This document shows positions 1 to 7,815 of a stretch of 64,000 nucleotides of DNA, piece after piece. Numbering within the stretch: position 1 is the stretch's first letter; every line of letters begins with the position of its first letter. The notes below the pieces were generated by a model that was not told the DNA's origin, ran no database searches, and saw nothing but the letters and a program-made list of their open reading frames with translations. The position numbers and the translations under genes are program-made. Location of the stretch: IMG/VR virus record IMGVR_UViG_3300027668_000012, positions 1 through 64,000 of that record. One strand, written 5' to 3'. This DNA comes from a virus.

Positions 1-485
1 TATTCTCCATTCTTATGATTTACATTAAAAACTTCTGTTGTTTTTGAGGCTTTTGGGATTTTATACTTCTTTCCATCTGACATTTGAGGATTGTAAACCA
101 TTATGTCATTTATCTTGTCACTACCTTTTGGAAAGTTTCTCGCATAGCCATTAGAAAAAACAATAACATCTTCAATATTATTTAATGGCTGAAATGATGC
201 TTGTGGAAAATTAGACTTTGTATCTTTTTTCCATATCCAATCATATTTAAACATATTTAAATTTGAGCATCTTAAAACACTTGAAAACGGTTCTTTTCCG
301 AATAATACAATCGCGCCGTTCGGTTTAATTAGTCGCTTCAAATGATCCCACATAGGTTCAAAAGGAATAACAATATCCCATTTACAAGCTGTAGTTCCAT
401 ATGGTGGGTCTGTCAGCACTAAGTCAACAGAACCATCAGGTATAGTCTTCATTAGTTCCAAGCAATCGCCTTGTAGTAGTTTCAC
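1..485 (-). CDS. DNA methyltransferase, beta-class (DPPY), 3' end cut by window
   Basis: Probably methylates adenine (or N4-cytosine) in phage DNA using S-adenosylmethionine. The N-terminal part visible here carries the catalytic motif TDPPYGTTACKWD at about residues 25-37 and, some 35 residues later, FGKEPF. This is the layout of small DPPY-type phage methyltransferases. The start is a GTG at 483-485 that overlaps the TGA of the MazG-like gene (GTGA), which suggests translational coupling. About 160 codons are visible; the C-terminus lies left of the window. Target sequence and base cannot be read from this part. Confidence 0.88.
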   Translation of the reverse strand, partial: MKLLQGDCLELMKTIPDGSVDLVLTDPPYGTTACKWDIVIPFEPMWDHLKRLIKPNGAIVLFGKEPFSSVLRCSNLNMFKYDWIWKKDTKSNFPQASFQPLNNIEDVIVFSNGYARNFPKGSDKINDIMVYNPQMSDGKKYKIPKASKTTEVFNVNHKNGE

Positions 486-784
486 TTATCATCCTCTTTA
501 ACAAACACACCATCAACCATTCTACCTTTACGATCTTTAATATCGTTATAGGCAACTTCAAGACATTCATTTAAAGTTAAGTTATTACGTTCCATAATAT
601 TGATAAGGACAACCATCATATCACCGATGTCGTCACGAATGTCTTTACCTTTACAAATATTATCAGACAACTCACCAGCTTCTTGTATGAGCTTTAGGTA
701 CTGATCTTTGTCTGAACTTCCATCAATCAAATTACGATCATAATGCCATTGAATTATACTATTGATTGTATCTTGTAATTGCAT
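482..784 (-). CDS. MazG-like nucleotide pyrophosphohydrolase
   Basis: A 100-residue all-alpha protein of the phage MazG-like family. These enzymes hydrolyse NTPs or dNTPs, and possibly alarmones, to monophosphate and pyrophosphate. The metal-binding acidic motif is split as EAGEL (about residues 35-39) and DDIGDMM (51-57), followed by a C-terminal KDRKGRMVDGVFVKE tail common in phage members. It overlaps the methyltransferase at its 3' end and the upstream small gene by one base (TAATG), so all three look like one early operon. The in vivo substrate is not known. Confidence 0.85.
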   Translation of the reverse strand: MQLQDTINSIIQWHYDRNLIDGSSDKDQYLKLIQEAGELSDNICKGKDIRDDIGDMMVVLINIMERNNLTLNECLEVAYNDIKDRKGRMVDGVFVKEDDK

Positions 785-981
785 TATACATCCGCTCCTA
801 ATTCATTAACCATAGTAGATTCAATACGATCTGCCATGATCTCATATTCCTCAGCAATTAGACTAATCTCTTCAAGAATAGTGTAACGGCTTTTTCCGAA
901 AAGTGCTGAACGGCGATGCAGACTTCGCATGCGCTTTGCCATTTCTGTCACTGTTTGAATGTCTGTCATAATAAAACTCAT
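784..981 (-). CDS. small hypothetical protein (65 aa)
   Basis: Not recognised. A charged, mostly helical 65-residue protein with no signal peptide, membrane segment or cysteine motif. A second in-frame ATG lies at codon 5, so the true start may be slightly downstream. The stop overlaps the start of the MazG-like gene by one base. A host-type promoter candidate sits just upstream. Context suggests an early accessory function. Confidence 0.6.
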   Translation of the reverse strand: MSFIMTDIQTVTEMAKRMRSLHRRSALFGKSRYTILEEISLIAEEYEIMADRIESTMVNELGADV

Positions 982-1005
982 CTTTCTGTTTATGTTTATA
1001 ATATG

Positions 1006-1034
1006 TGTCTACACGATAACTTGAGAGGTGTCAA
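1006..1034 (-). promoter_or_regulatory. candidate sigma70 promoter for the 981-1 early operon
   Basis: Reading the minus strand, a perfect -35 TTGACA (1029-1034) is followed after exactly 17 bp by TAGACA (1006-1011), a weak -10. It overlaps the 3' end of the preceding small gene and points at the three-gene early operon. The weak -10 makes this less certain than the other promoters in the window. Confidence 0.45.
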
Positions 1035-1219
1035 GATTTTATTCCGACAGATCCTTCTGCCCATTCTTTACATTCTTCAAATGTTTCAAATGCGTTAGAT
1101 AGATTTGGTATACAAACGAACCATGTATTTTCTGAATAATCATCTTTAAAGATGTCCACTGGTTCAATCGAATTAGTTGCTTTGAACCATGTTTTAGGGC
1201 TTTCAATAAATTCCATCAT
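1031..1219 (-). CDS. small hypothetical protein (62 aa)
   Basis: Not recognised. A 62-residue acidic protein rich in aromatic residues (three Trp, four Phe). An upstream in-frame ATG at 1246 is rejected because it lies between the promoter -10 and the expected transcript start; the ATG at 1217-1219 has an AGGAG ribosome site 8 bases upstream. First gene behind the strong promoter at 1249-1277, so very early expression is likely. Confidence 0.6.
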   Translation of the reverse strand: MMEFIESPKTWFKATNSIEPVDIFKDDYSENTWFVCIPNLSNAFETFEECKEWAEGSVGIKS

Positions 1220-1248
1220 AGCATATTCTCCTATGTCAATATACATAT

Positions 1249-1277
1249 CTTATAGAATAAAATGATGGTGTTGTCAA
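1249..1277 (-). promoter_or_regulatory. sigma70 early promoter (TTGACA-17-TATAAG)
   Basis: Minus-strand reading gives TTGACA (1272-1277), a 17-bp spacer and TATAAG (1249-1254). This is near consensus for host sigma70 RNA polymerase. It drives the leftward early genes starting at 1219. Confidence 0.75.
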
Positions 1278-1294
1278 GCACTAATATTGATTGA

Positions 1295-1378
1295 TGTCGG
1301 TTAAGGACTCGAACCTTAAAACTATTTAGTATGACGCCTGTGATACTAATAATAAAGTCTAGCAAACCTGCACCGACC
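1295..1378 (-). tRNA. tRNA-like element, probably degenerate; no readable anticodon
   Basis: Minus-strand reading gives a perfect T arm (1302-1318: 5-bp stem TAAGG/CCTTA around TTCGAGT). The flanking 7-base strands GGTCGGT (1372-1378) and ACCGACA (1295-1301) pair at six of seven positions, like an acceptor stem. The 84-base length fits class II (Leu/Tyr/Ser) tRNAs, and a TAGAC block recalls the Leu D-arm. However, no 5-bp anticodon stem with a 7-base loop can be drawn. The middle instead folds as a 7-bp stem TTAGTAT/ATACTAA with a 10-base loop. CCA is not encoded. It may be a decayed tRNA, a tRNA mimic, or an odd functional tRNA. Confidence 0.4.
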
Positions 1379-1446
1379 ACAATTACTTTTAATTAGTGTA
1401 AAGCAGTTTTAATACATGCTTAGGTATTATGACTTGTCAAGTTTTA

Positions 1447-3306
1447 CTATCTAGGAAATCGTAGGCTTTCAGGATGATGTGACTCAGGAGCTGACAGAAA
1501 AACAGCATCACCGATAGCATTGTTATTATTATTTATCACAGGCGCATCAAGTTTAGCTCCATCGTTATTGGCATTAAATTGTGTTAGTTTACTATTGAAT
1601 ATTTCTGCTTTTAGTTTTTCTCGTCGTTCTTTTAATCGGGTAGAAAATTCTTGCTCTAAATCACTATTCAACATATAAGAACCACTTCCAGTCGCTCTAA
1701 CTTTAGCTAATCTCATATCAGCTCGAAGGTCTTTAATGTTATTAATGTCTTTTATGATTTCACGGATATCGCTGGTACTGTTAATTAAATCATTATTATG
1801 TTGTCGTGAATGTGTTAACCCTAATGCTTTTGCAACTCCTTCAGGAAGCCGATCAATGAAATACTGTGGACTTGGAATAAGGTCTTGTATGAAAAGAGCA
1901 AACTTGTTTATCTTTTCCATCATAGTAGTCTTTTCTCTATCCTGTCCATCCTTAGTGAAATTCTTTAAAAGTGCCTCTAATATTGTATTGACAGGAGAAT
2001 ATACTATTTCAAAGGCAACGCCAGCCATACTAGACACATTCTTTCCGAAACCATTCAGTGTCTTCCAGTTATTCCACCATGTAGTCCATGCGGCTTTTGA
2101 TTTAATTTTTTCGTCTTCAGTTCCAGTCCACCCAAGACCAGTTGTTATAGATGTGATTGCCTCACCCGTCTTTTCAAATGGAATTTGAATAAGGTCTTTA
2201 ATTAATTGATTGAAGTCGAGTGTTTCTATTCCACCTAAAATTTTAGTTAATAGGTTTTTATCTTTATTAATAGTAACATTACCATCTTTATCTGTTATTA
2301 AATAATCTTTTGGTAACAGTTTTTTGATAATAAAAATAGGTATATTTTTTAGCACGTTTGCAAACTCTCCAAAGAAAGAGCCAAGAGTTCCGCCTATCAA
2401 ACCACCTGTACCAGCAAATAATTTATCAACAATACCTTGTTCGTCTTCCATCTCTTTTCTGGCGGTTTTAATACCATCAAATACAGAAAGGATTGCGGCA
2501 AGCGGTTTTACAAACCTAACAATGTTTAGCAACATTCTATTATTTTTAATCGCTTCGAATACTGGTTTTAGTTTTTCTATCGCACTTTTTACTGTTTTGG
2601 TAGGCATAACATTTTTAATCATTCTGTTTATGTCACTAAAAAAACGAACTAAGGCACTTTGAGGTTTTTGTTTTTGAGTAAGCGAACTTTCTCTTGCATC
2701 TGCTAAATTAGTGACCTGTCCAAGTTTAACTAGCTCTCCACTCTTTGTTTTCAACCCCCTTGCAATATCACCTGGAGTCACTCGTCTTAAAAAGGGGCTA
2801 AAACGTTTTTCTACCGAATCCTCGATCAACTTAACATTTTTAAAGACTTTATCGTATATGGATTTTCCAGGAGCTACAACAAGGTCTGTTGCTAATCTTG
2901 CTGGCAAGAGGAATAATTTGTTCATACCTTTTGTAAATTTATTTAGATCTTTTATAGAAGGACCTAAACCTTCAGTAGCCAATGCAAACGCTCCAGCAAA
3001 TGCAACAAGCGAACCTATACTACTGAACAAACCTTTAAAAGGATTACCAAATACAGCTAAACTTTTACCATTACTACTACTTCTACTACTAGTGTTCGTA
3101 TCTGGTTTAGGTTGTTTATTTTTCTTATTGGCCTCAAGTAAAGCTTCACGATTCTTTAATGCGTCGCCTTCCATCTTTTCAAGCAACGCTCTTATGGTAC
3201 TAGACAAGTTTTTAACTGCATCTGTTGTGCTGTGTTGTTCTCTTAATTGTTTATCGTTATCAGCACGTAATTTTAATATTACGTCATTGAGTGTTGCATC
3301 AGCCAT
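1447..3306 (-). CDS. tail tape measure protein (gp29 position)
   Basis: 619 residues, close to T4 gp29 (590). The N-terminal ~70 residues are charged and probably coiled coil, followed by a Ser/Asn-rich linker and hydrophobic stretches (about residues 85-115 and 270-350) typical of tape measures that must be ejected through or into the cell envelope. It starts two bases past the end of the frameshift extension of the gp26-type gene, the standard chaperone-then-tape-measure arrangement. Role: sets tail length and templates tube assembly from the hub. Identification rests on size, composition and position, not on a diagnostic motif. Confidence 0.7.
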   Translation of the reverse strand: MADATLNDVILKLRADNDKQLREQHSTTDAVKNLSSTIRALLEKMEGDALKNREALLEANKKNKQPKPDTNTSSRSSSNGKSLAVFGNPFKGLFSSIGSLVAFAGAFALATEGLGPSIKDLNKFTKGMNKLFLLPARLATDLVVAPGKSIYDKVFKNVKLIEDSVEKRFSPFLRRVTPGDIARGLKTKSGELVKLGQVTNLADARESSLTQKQKPQSALVRFFSDINRMIKNVMPTKTVKSAIEKLKPVFEAIKNNRMLLNIVRFVKPLAAILSVFDGIKTARKEMEDEQGIVDKLFAGTGGLIGGTLGSFFGEFANVLKNIPIFIIKKLLPKDYLITDKDGNVTINKDKNLLTKILGGIETLDFNQLIKDLIQIPFEKTGEAITSITTGLGWTGTEDEKIKSKAAWTTWWNNWKTLNGFGKNVSSMAGVAFEIVYSPVNTILEALLKNFTKDGQDREKTTMMEKINKFALFIQDLIPSPQYFIDRLPEGVAKALGLTHSRQHNNDLINSTSDIREIIKDINNIKDLRADMRLAKVRATGSGSYMLNSDLEQEFSTRLKERREKLKAEIFNSKLTQFNANNDGAKLDAPVINNNNNAIGDAVFLSAPESHHPESLRFPR

Positions 3307-3307
3307 G

Positions 3308-3493
3308 TTAGGCGTTCCTTTGTCTTTCTGCTTCTTTTTCTTCTTTCAAATAATCCATTAACATATTCAAGTAGACTTCTCTTTCCCACGGAATCATTAG
3401 TTCTATTTCAGTCAATGAGTAACTATGATGTTGCATCAATTGAAAGTTTGTTCCGTAATAATTCACCAAGTTGTCGTGAGAAAGGCATATTAA
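3308..3493 (-). CDS. -1 frameshift extension of the tail assembly chaperone (gp26 family)
   Basis: A 61-codon frame that lies -1 to the gp26-type gene and is entered directly from its slippery T-run (3492-3499). It has no convincing start: the first ATG comes 20 codons in and lacks a ribosome site. Its product contains MQHHSYSLTEIELMIPWERE and a charged KEEKEAERQR tail, which looks like a real structured domain. It ends at 3308, two bases before the tape measure ATG. This geometry matches the G/GT chaperone genes of other tailed phages. I infer a minor fusion product of about 298 residues. A homopolymer sequencing error is the main alternative. Confidence 0.65.
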   Translation of the reverse strand, partial: LICLSHDNLVNYYGTNFQLMQHHSYSLTEIELMIPWEREVYLNMLMDYLKEEKEAERQRNA

Positions 3494-4203
3494 AAAAAAT
3501 CTGCCAAACCTTCTAAAACAATTTCGTTGGCATGTTTACATTTGTTACAATCGAAATTGACTGTGTGAGATAGTTTAGGCATAGATTCAATGTAGGCACT
3601 TACTTTAGAAAACTGGTCTTTAGTCATAGAGTCAATAAAGTCTGACACTTCTTTTTTTGGTACATCAGATGTCACAATTCTTTCTTCTTCTGTGACGATT
3701 GCACTAATACATTTAGCAATCATTGCAAACGCACCTTCGTTAGCTGATTGTGCATCTGTGATACCCAACTCTAACATATCAGAATACGAAGGCCATTTCA
3801 TTTCTATACTAATTTCATCAGTAATCTTAATGACATGATCAATATCAGGAACATCGATCGTGATACTTGAAATATCTACATCAATCTCGTTATCAACTTC
3901 ACATTCTTTATTAGAACATTTAAGGTTTATTTTGCTACTTTCGCCAACAGACTTTGCTCGTATCTGTGTGAACAAATATTCAATGTCGAATATAGCCAAC
4001 TCTTTCGTACTAATGTCATTCTCAATACAAGCATCGACTGTATCAGCCACGGCATTAAGAATTGCCGTCATGTCTTGTGATTCCATAGCCATCATCATAA
4101 CCTTTTCTTCTTTCACCAAGTAAGGTCTATATCTAATTTTTTGGTTGCTTGAAGGTATAACAAGTTCGTGCTTTGGAGTATCATTCAGTTTTGGTAGTGC
4201 CAT
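3490..4203 (-). CDS. 26: baseplate hub / tail assembly chaperone, gp26 family
   Basis: 237 residues (T4 gp26: 208). The N-terminus (MALPKLN..., then a conserved K/R-Y-R-P-Y-L-V-K-E-E-K block at residues 22-34) is typical of the T4 baseplate family Pfam PF12322. Two Cys pairs, C96/C101 and C219/C222, may bind zinc. The protein ends GLADFF, and the last codons GAT TTT TTT TAA form a T TTT TTT slip heptamer leading into the -1 frame extension. It lies directly upstream of the tape measure, consistent with a chaperone or hub assembly role. Confidence 0.75.
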   Translation of the reverse strand: MALPKLNDTPKHELVIPSSNQKIRYRPYLVKEEKVMMMAMESQDMTAILNAVADTVDACIENDISTKELAIFDIEYLFTQIRAKSVGESSKINLKCSNKECEVDNEIDVDISSITIDVPDIDHVIKITDEISIEMKWPSYSDMLELGITDAQSANEGAFAMIAKCISAIVTEEERIVTSDVPKKEVSDFIDSMTKDQFSKVSAYIESMPKLSHTVNFDCNKCKHANEIVLEGLADFF

Positions 4204-4214
4204 TCAGGTAGTCC

Positions 4215-4922
4215 TCATATATTAGTTAATAATGTGCCAAGTTGTGACGTTATAAAATCACTGTTAGGTGTTGCTTGTCTGCTCTTTGTTATATTGTATT
4301 TAGTGTACGAGAAAGTGACGTTAAACTCAAGTATCTCACCATTAGCATTACCGAGTTCTACACCTGTTATAGTAGTAGGAAAAGCTTCCTCTAAAGAAAC
4401 TTCATACACTACTTTATCGTCCGTAATGAAATCTAAGTCGAATGTTCCTTGTGCAAGATCAAATCCACCTATACTTGGAAGTCTGTTCTGTATTTCTGCT
4501 GGTAACAAAGGCAGTCCCAATGGTGTAGAATACACAGGAAAACCAATACCTTTCTTTAATTGCTGTATCTTAATCTGTTTTGTATATGTGTTCTTATACT
4601 TTATCTGATAAGAGTCTTGATCTACGATTGCGTCTGTCCAAGTATCAAAATAGTTACGCACACCATAATCATTCAGTAAGAAGAAAGTCATAGTAACATC
4701 TTCATACAATTGTCTGTATGCAATTTTTTCCATCTTGTGACCAATTTCTCGATCATACGTAACAACCTGTTTGCCTGGAATATTTACTCTTGAGCATAAC
4801 AAATTTACATCTGTAGAAGTCGCACCGGGAAGTGACGGAAGTATAACTCTGTAGACATTGCCCATTGCAATGCCACCTTTACTAGACATCAATCCTTTTA
4901 ATTGATCTACACTATATGTCAT
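4215..4922 (-). CDS. tail-tube-fold baseplate protein, probable gp54 tube initiator
   Basis: 235 residues with the tail tube fold pattern: an N-terminal strand (NVYRVILPSL), the loop CSRVNIPGKQ, the conserved YEDVTMTFF strand and a following NYFDTWTDA helix, then a closing C-terminal strand (LEFNVTFSYTKY). Families with this fold in T4 are gp19, gp48 and gp54. gp19 and gp48 are assigned elsewhere in this window, so gp54, which nucleates tube polymerisation on the baseplate, is the best fit. It is shorter than T4 gp54 (320). Its start overlaps the end of the gp2-like gene by 4 bases. Confidence 0.6.
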   Translation of the reverse strand: MTYSVDQLKGLMSSKGGIAMGNVYRVILPSLPGATSTDVNLLCSRVNIPGKQVVTYDREIGHKMEKIAYRQLYEDVTMTFFLLNDYGVRNYFDTWTDAIVDQDSYQIKYKNTYTKQIKIQQLKKGIGFPVYSTPLGLPLLPAEIQNRLPSIGGFDLAQGTFDLDFITDDKVVYEVSLEEAFPTTITGVELGNANGEILEFNVTFSYTKYNITKSRQATPNSDFITSQLGTLLTNI

Positions 4923-5509
4923 TTATTAATCTTTCTTCTTGAATCTGCATGGACTTTAGTTGCAGACGCTTTCTGGAAATCGGCTGTTGGTAAGAAAGCG
5001 GCAATTTCCCACTCAGGTGCTTCTACAAATGCAAACTTACTTCTTACTTGACTAGACAAGTAATGCTTTAGACATGGTTTAAACTCTTTAAACTTTGCCG
5101 CACCTTGTAAAAGATCATACGTCACATCAAATCGAGTGCTTCTATTATATTTTTTATTGCTTGTCACATCAAGTAAATTGTCTAAAAACTTTGCTCGTAG
5201 AACTAATGGTAGGTAGTGTAAGTTCAATCCCATAAAACCACCTTTGGCAGGACCTAAAACGATAACTAAAGGGAATGAATCATAGAATGGTAAAGTGTCT
5301 TTACCTTTTGGGTCATAGAAAAACATACACATAGATCCAAGCACTGTTCTATTCTTTAGAACGATAGGGTCTTCTTTCATTAGAGTTGCACGATTGACTT
5401 TACCCATTGCAACAGCCTTCTTACGAAACCATTCACGCGACTGTTTAGTACGCGGCTGAATTCCGTTACGAAAGGCTTCTAATTCCATGTTTTTAAAAAT
5501 ATTACTCAT
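4919..5509 (-). CDS. probable DNA end protector, gp2-like
   Basis: 196 residues. The block FYDPKGKDTLPFYDSFPLV (about 65-83) followed by GFMGLNLHYLP matches what is annotated as gp2 DNA end protector in marine T4-like phages. Its place beside gp4 agrees, since T4 genes 2 and 4 are close neighbours. gp2 binds packaged DNA ends and shields them from host exonuclease after injection. The C-terminus is basic. A TATAAATA late box lies only five bases upstream of the ATG, so transcripts from it would be almost leaderless. An internal ATG at codon 8 is an alternative start. Confidence 0.55.
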   Translation of the reverse strand: MSNIFKNMELEAFRNGIQPRTKQSREWFRKKAVAMGKVNRATLMKEDPIVLKNRTVLGSMCMFFYDPKGKDTLPFYDSFPLVIVLGPAKGGFMGLNLHYLPLVLRAKFLDNLLDVTSNKKYNRSTRFDVTYDLLQGAAKFKEFKPCLKHYLSSQVRSKFAFVEAPEWEIAAFLPTADFQKASATKVHADSRRKINK

Positions 5510-5514
5510 GTAGT

Positions 5515-5522
5515 TATTTATA
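5515..5522 (-). promoter_or_regulatory. T4-type late promoter box (minus strand)
   Basis: Exact TATAAATA on the minus strand, overlapping the end of gp4 and only five bases from the start codon of the gp2-like gene. If used, transcription would begin at or next to that ATG. Confidence 0.5.
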
Positions 5523-6012
5523 CCTTTTTCTTAGGTTTTTTCTTAGGTTTTCTAAGAGGTTTCAATGGCTTTAAGGCTTTTTTTAATATCCCCATTTGAG
5601 TCAAGGTGTCCTCAGTCCATATCTCAAAACCCCAATTACGATCCTTGGCGTATTCTCTTGCGGCGTCCCACTTATTCATATTCTTAATATAAGTCAATGA
5701 TTCATTCAAGTAACGTCTTGTCTTGTCAGGTCTTTTAGGCGGTTTAGTTTCTTTGTCTGGTTTAATCTCAACTAAACATGTTTTACCATTAGTATAAGTA
5801 ATCTTAAGATCCATGAAGTATCTATGGTACTTTTTATCAACATCATAGTAATATGGTATCACTGTTTCCTCAGAAGACCAATCTTTTATATTAGGGTTGT
5901 TTTCGCACCAAGCGAATGAGTTTCTTTCCCATAAAGAACGATAAGTGACACGTGTATGGTCACCTTTGTACTTAGATGGGTTTTTAACTATATACTTTCC
6001 AGAGTATGCCAT
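5518..6012 (-). CDS. 4: head completion nuclease-like protein gp4
   Basis: 164 residues (T4 gp4: 150). A PD-(D/E)XK nuclease-like core is visible: E29 in YRSLWER, D68 in FMDLKI, and E82-x-K84 in VEIK, with the block WSSEETVIPYY (45-55) conserved in gp4 proteins. gp4 acts after packaging in completing the head before tail joining. The C-terminal 20 residues are a Lys/Pro repeat tail (KPLKPLRKPKKKPKKK), probably DNA-binding. First gene of the leftward late operon, behind the divergent late promoter region at 6.02-6.05 kb. Confidence 0.85.
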   Translation of the reverse strand: MAYSGKYIVKNPSKYKGDHTRVTYRSLWERNSFAWCENNPNIKDWSSEETVIPYYYDVDKKYHRYFMDLKITYTNGKTCLVEIKPDKETKPPKRPDKTRRYLNESLTYIKNMNKWDAAREYAKDRNWGFEIWTEDTLTQMGILKKALKPLKPLRKPKKKPKKKV

Positions 6013-6019
6013 TTTAGTG

Positions 6020-6027
6020 TATAAATA
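6020..6027 (+). promoter_or_regulatory. T4-type late promoter box for gp48-gp53-hub operon
   Basis: Exact TATAAATA 37 bases upstream of gp48 on the plus strand. It is paired with a leftward near-match a few bases away, making a divergent late promoter region at the strand switch. Confidence 0.7.
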
Positions 6028-6045
6028 TCTTATATAATTCCTTTT

Positions 6046-6053
6046 TATTTATC
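6046..6053 (-). promoter_or_regulatory. near-consensus late promoter box for the leftward operon
   Basis: Minus-strand reading is GATAAATA (7 of 8 matches to TATAAATA), 33 bases upstream of gp4. It is the best candidate driving gp4 through the tape measure. Confidence 0.5.
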
Positions 6054-6064
6054 AGGTTAAAAAC

Positions 6065-7075
6065 ATGACAAACGCCAATGCAAGTCCTTATACTTTTCCA
6101 TTTCATAAAAGAGATGATTACAAAGGCACCATTCGATTCACACCAGTTGTGTACACGGCACCTGAAATATCTGGTGCTAATATAGGTGCCGCCTTTAGGA
6201 GAGAAAATGGGGCTGGTGTATTATCACAGTTGGTAAACTCTGCTACAACGGCATATTTAGAAACGCAACGTGAAATTGCAAGAGCAAGTGAATTTGATAC
6301 AAGTGTAGGATTAGGTTCTCCAAATGACCTACAACCGATTGTCTCATCAGCCAAATCAATACCCCAGTATGATACTGGTGTTATACTATATCTTCCATCA
6401 AGTCTTAGGTTTGACGATCAGGTATCATATGAGAATATGGAACTTGGTGCAATAGGCGGTATTGCTTCTGCTGGTATTAAATCTGGTCTTGGTGCGGTAA
6501 GTTCATTAGCAAGAGGTGTTGGTCAAGCAACAGGTAGTACAATAAACTTGTTAAAAGGTGGTATTGCTGATCAAGCGGCGGCAAGATTAGCGGCAACTAG
6601 ATTAGCACAAAAAAGTGCTATAGCTGGTGGTGCCGTTACAAATGCTTTAGCAGTGACAGTAAACCCTAACACTATCAACCTATTTAAATCTGTTGCACTA
6701 AGAGAGTTCTCGTTTACTTTTAAATTAATAGCCACATCTCAAAGAGAAGCAATAGAGATTGAAAATATAATAAAATTCTTCCGTACAACTATGTATCCAG
6801 AAACAATTGATATTGATTTTGATGCACAAGAAGCAGGTGGTCTAAACGTTCCTATTGGTTATAAGTTTCCTGACAAGTTTGATATTACAATGAGATACAA
6901 TGATCAGCCAGTAGGTACTAAAATTCTTACTAGTGTACTTCGTGGATTTCAATCAGTGTATAACCCACAATCTATGAGTTGGCATGAAGATGGAAAACCA
7001 TCAGAAGTTGATATAACATTATCATTTGGAGAAGAAAGAACTCTTACTCGCAACGATATAACAGCTGGATATTAA
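6065..7075 (+). CDS. 48: baseplate tail tube cap gp48
   Basis: 336 residues (T4: 364). The N-terminal region (PYTFPFHKRDDYKGTIRFTP) and an Ala/Gly-rich middle (about 125-205) precede a C-terminal tube-like domain with FSFTFKLIATSQREAIEIEN and FDITMRYN, as in gp48 of marine T4-like phages. gp48 sits on top of the hub and with gp54 forms the platform on which the gp19 tube grows. First gene of the rightward late operon. Confidence 0.8.
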   Translation: MTNANASPYTFPFHKRDDYKGTIRFTPVVYTAPEISGANIGAAFRRENGAGVLSQLVNSATTAYLETQREIARASEFDTSVGLGSPNDLQPIVSSAKSIPQYDTGVILYLPSSLRFDDQVSYENMELGAIGGIASAGIKSGLGAVSSLARGVGQATGSTINLLKGGIADQAAARLAATRLAQKSAIAGGAVTNALAVTVNPNTINLFKSVALREFSFTFKLIATSQREAIEIENIIKFFRTTMYPETIDIDFDAQEAGGLNVPIGYKFPDKFDITMRYNDQPVGTKILTSVLRGFQSVYNPQSMSWHEDGKPSEVDITLSFGEERTLTRNDITAGY

Positions 7076-7077
7076 TA

Positions 7078-7815
7078 ATGTATTTTACAAATCACCCCAT
7101 ATCATTATACAAATTTGGAAACGAAAAATCACAAACTGCTATTCAAAATTTGTCTGTGTATGTAGATATTATAGATCAGATAAAAGACAATGTTAACTTT
7201 TATGAGTATTACAATATTCAAGATGGTGAAAGACCTGATACTGTTTCACAAGATATTTATGCCACTGTAAAATATTACTGGACTTTGTATTTATTGAATG
7301 ACAACCTACGAGAGCGTGGTTGGCCTTTGACAGTACAAGAGATTAGAGCAAAAGCAATTAAAGATTATCCTAACACTATTTTGACTACTCGTAATAGTAC
7401 AGAGCTTTTTATTCATTTTCAAGTGGGAGACGCATTAGTCGGTCAGACATCTGGTGCAACTGGTGTTATCATAAAAAGAAACTTGGATTTAGGTCAATTA
7501 GTTATTAGGACTACAAGTACGGAATCATTCACTAGTACAGAATTGGTCAGAGATAACAGTGATGTTGAATTCCCAGAAACTATTCAACTATCTGGATCTA
7601 CTTTAGAACATCTTGCACCACATCATTATGTAAATGGAGCAAATGAACGTACAGACGTTGATCCACATTCAGCAGTCAGTGCATTATTAACTCCTGTCAC
7701 ATACCTTGAAAGGTATCAAAAAGATAACGACACTTTAAGACAATTAAAAATCATTAAGCCTAATGCAATTGGGCAAGTCGTTAAAGCGTATCAAGATTCT
7801 GTTAGATCCACCTAA
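7078..7815 (+). CDS. 53: baseplate wedge subunit gp53
   Basis: 245 residues (T4: 196). The N-terminal half has the family pattern FYEYYNIQDGERPDTVSQDI (residues 41-60) and YYWTLYLLNDN. A small beta-rich insert (about 120-180) may explain the extra length. gp53 joins the wedges to the hub and to each other in the dome baseplate. It begins two bases after gp48 and overlaps gp27 by one base (TAATG). Confidence 0.88.
   Translation: MYFTNHPISLYKFGNEKSQTAIQNLSVYVDIIDQIKDNVNFYEYYNIQDGERPDTVSQDIYATVKYYWTLYLLNDNLRERGWPLTVQEIRAKAIKDYPNTILTTRNSTELFIHFQVGDALVGQTSGATGVIIKRNLDLGQLVIRTTSTESFTSTELVRDNSDVEFPETIQLSGSTLEHLAPHHYVNGANERTDVDPHSAVSALLTPVTYLERYQKDNDTLRQLKIIKPNAIGQVVKAYQDSVRST

Noticed and set aside
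1411-1440. AATAC/GTATT hairpin as terminator of the tape measure operon, and TTGACA at 1435-1440 as promoter of the tRNA-like element
   Set aside because: The hairpin has only 5 bp and no T-run on the minus strand; the -35 has no good -10 at 16-18 bp.
2711-3361. Long open frame on the plus strand (216 codons) across the tape measure gene
   Set aside because: It lies wholly antisense to a well-supported gene, is hydrophobic low-complexity, and has no ribosome site or promoter.
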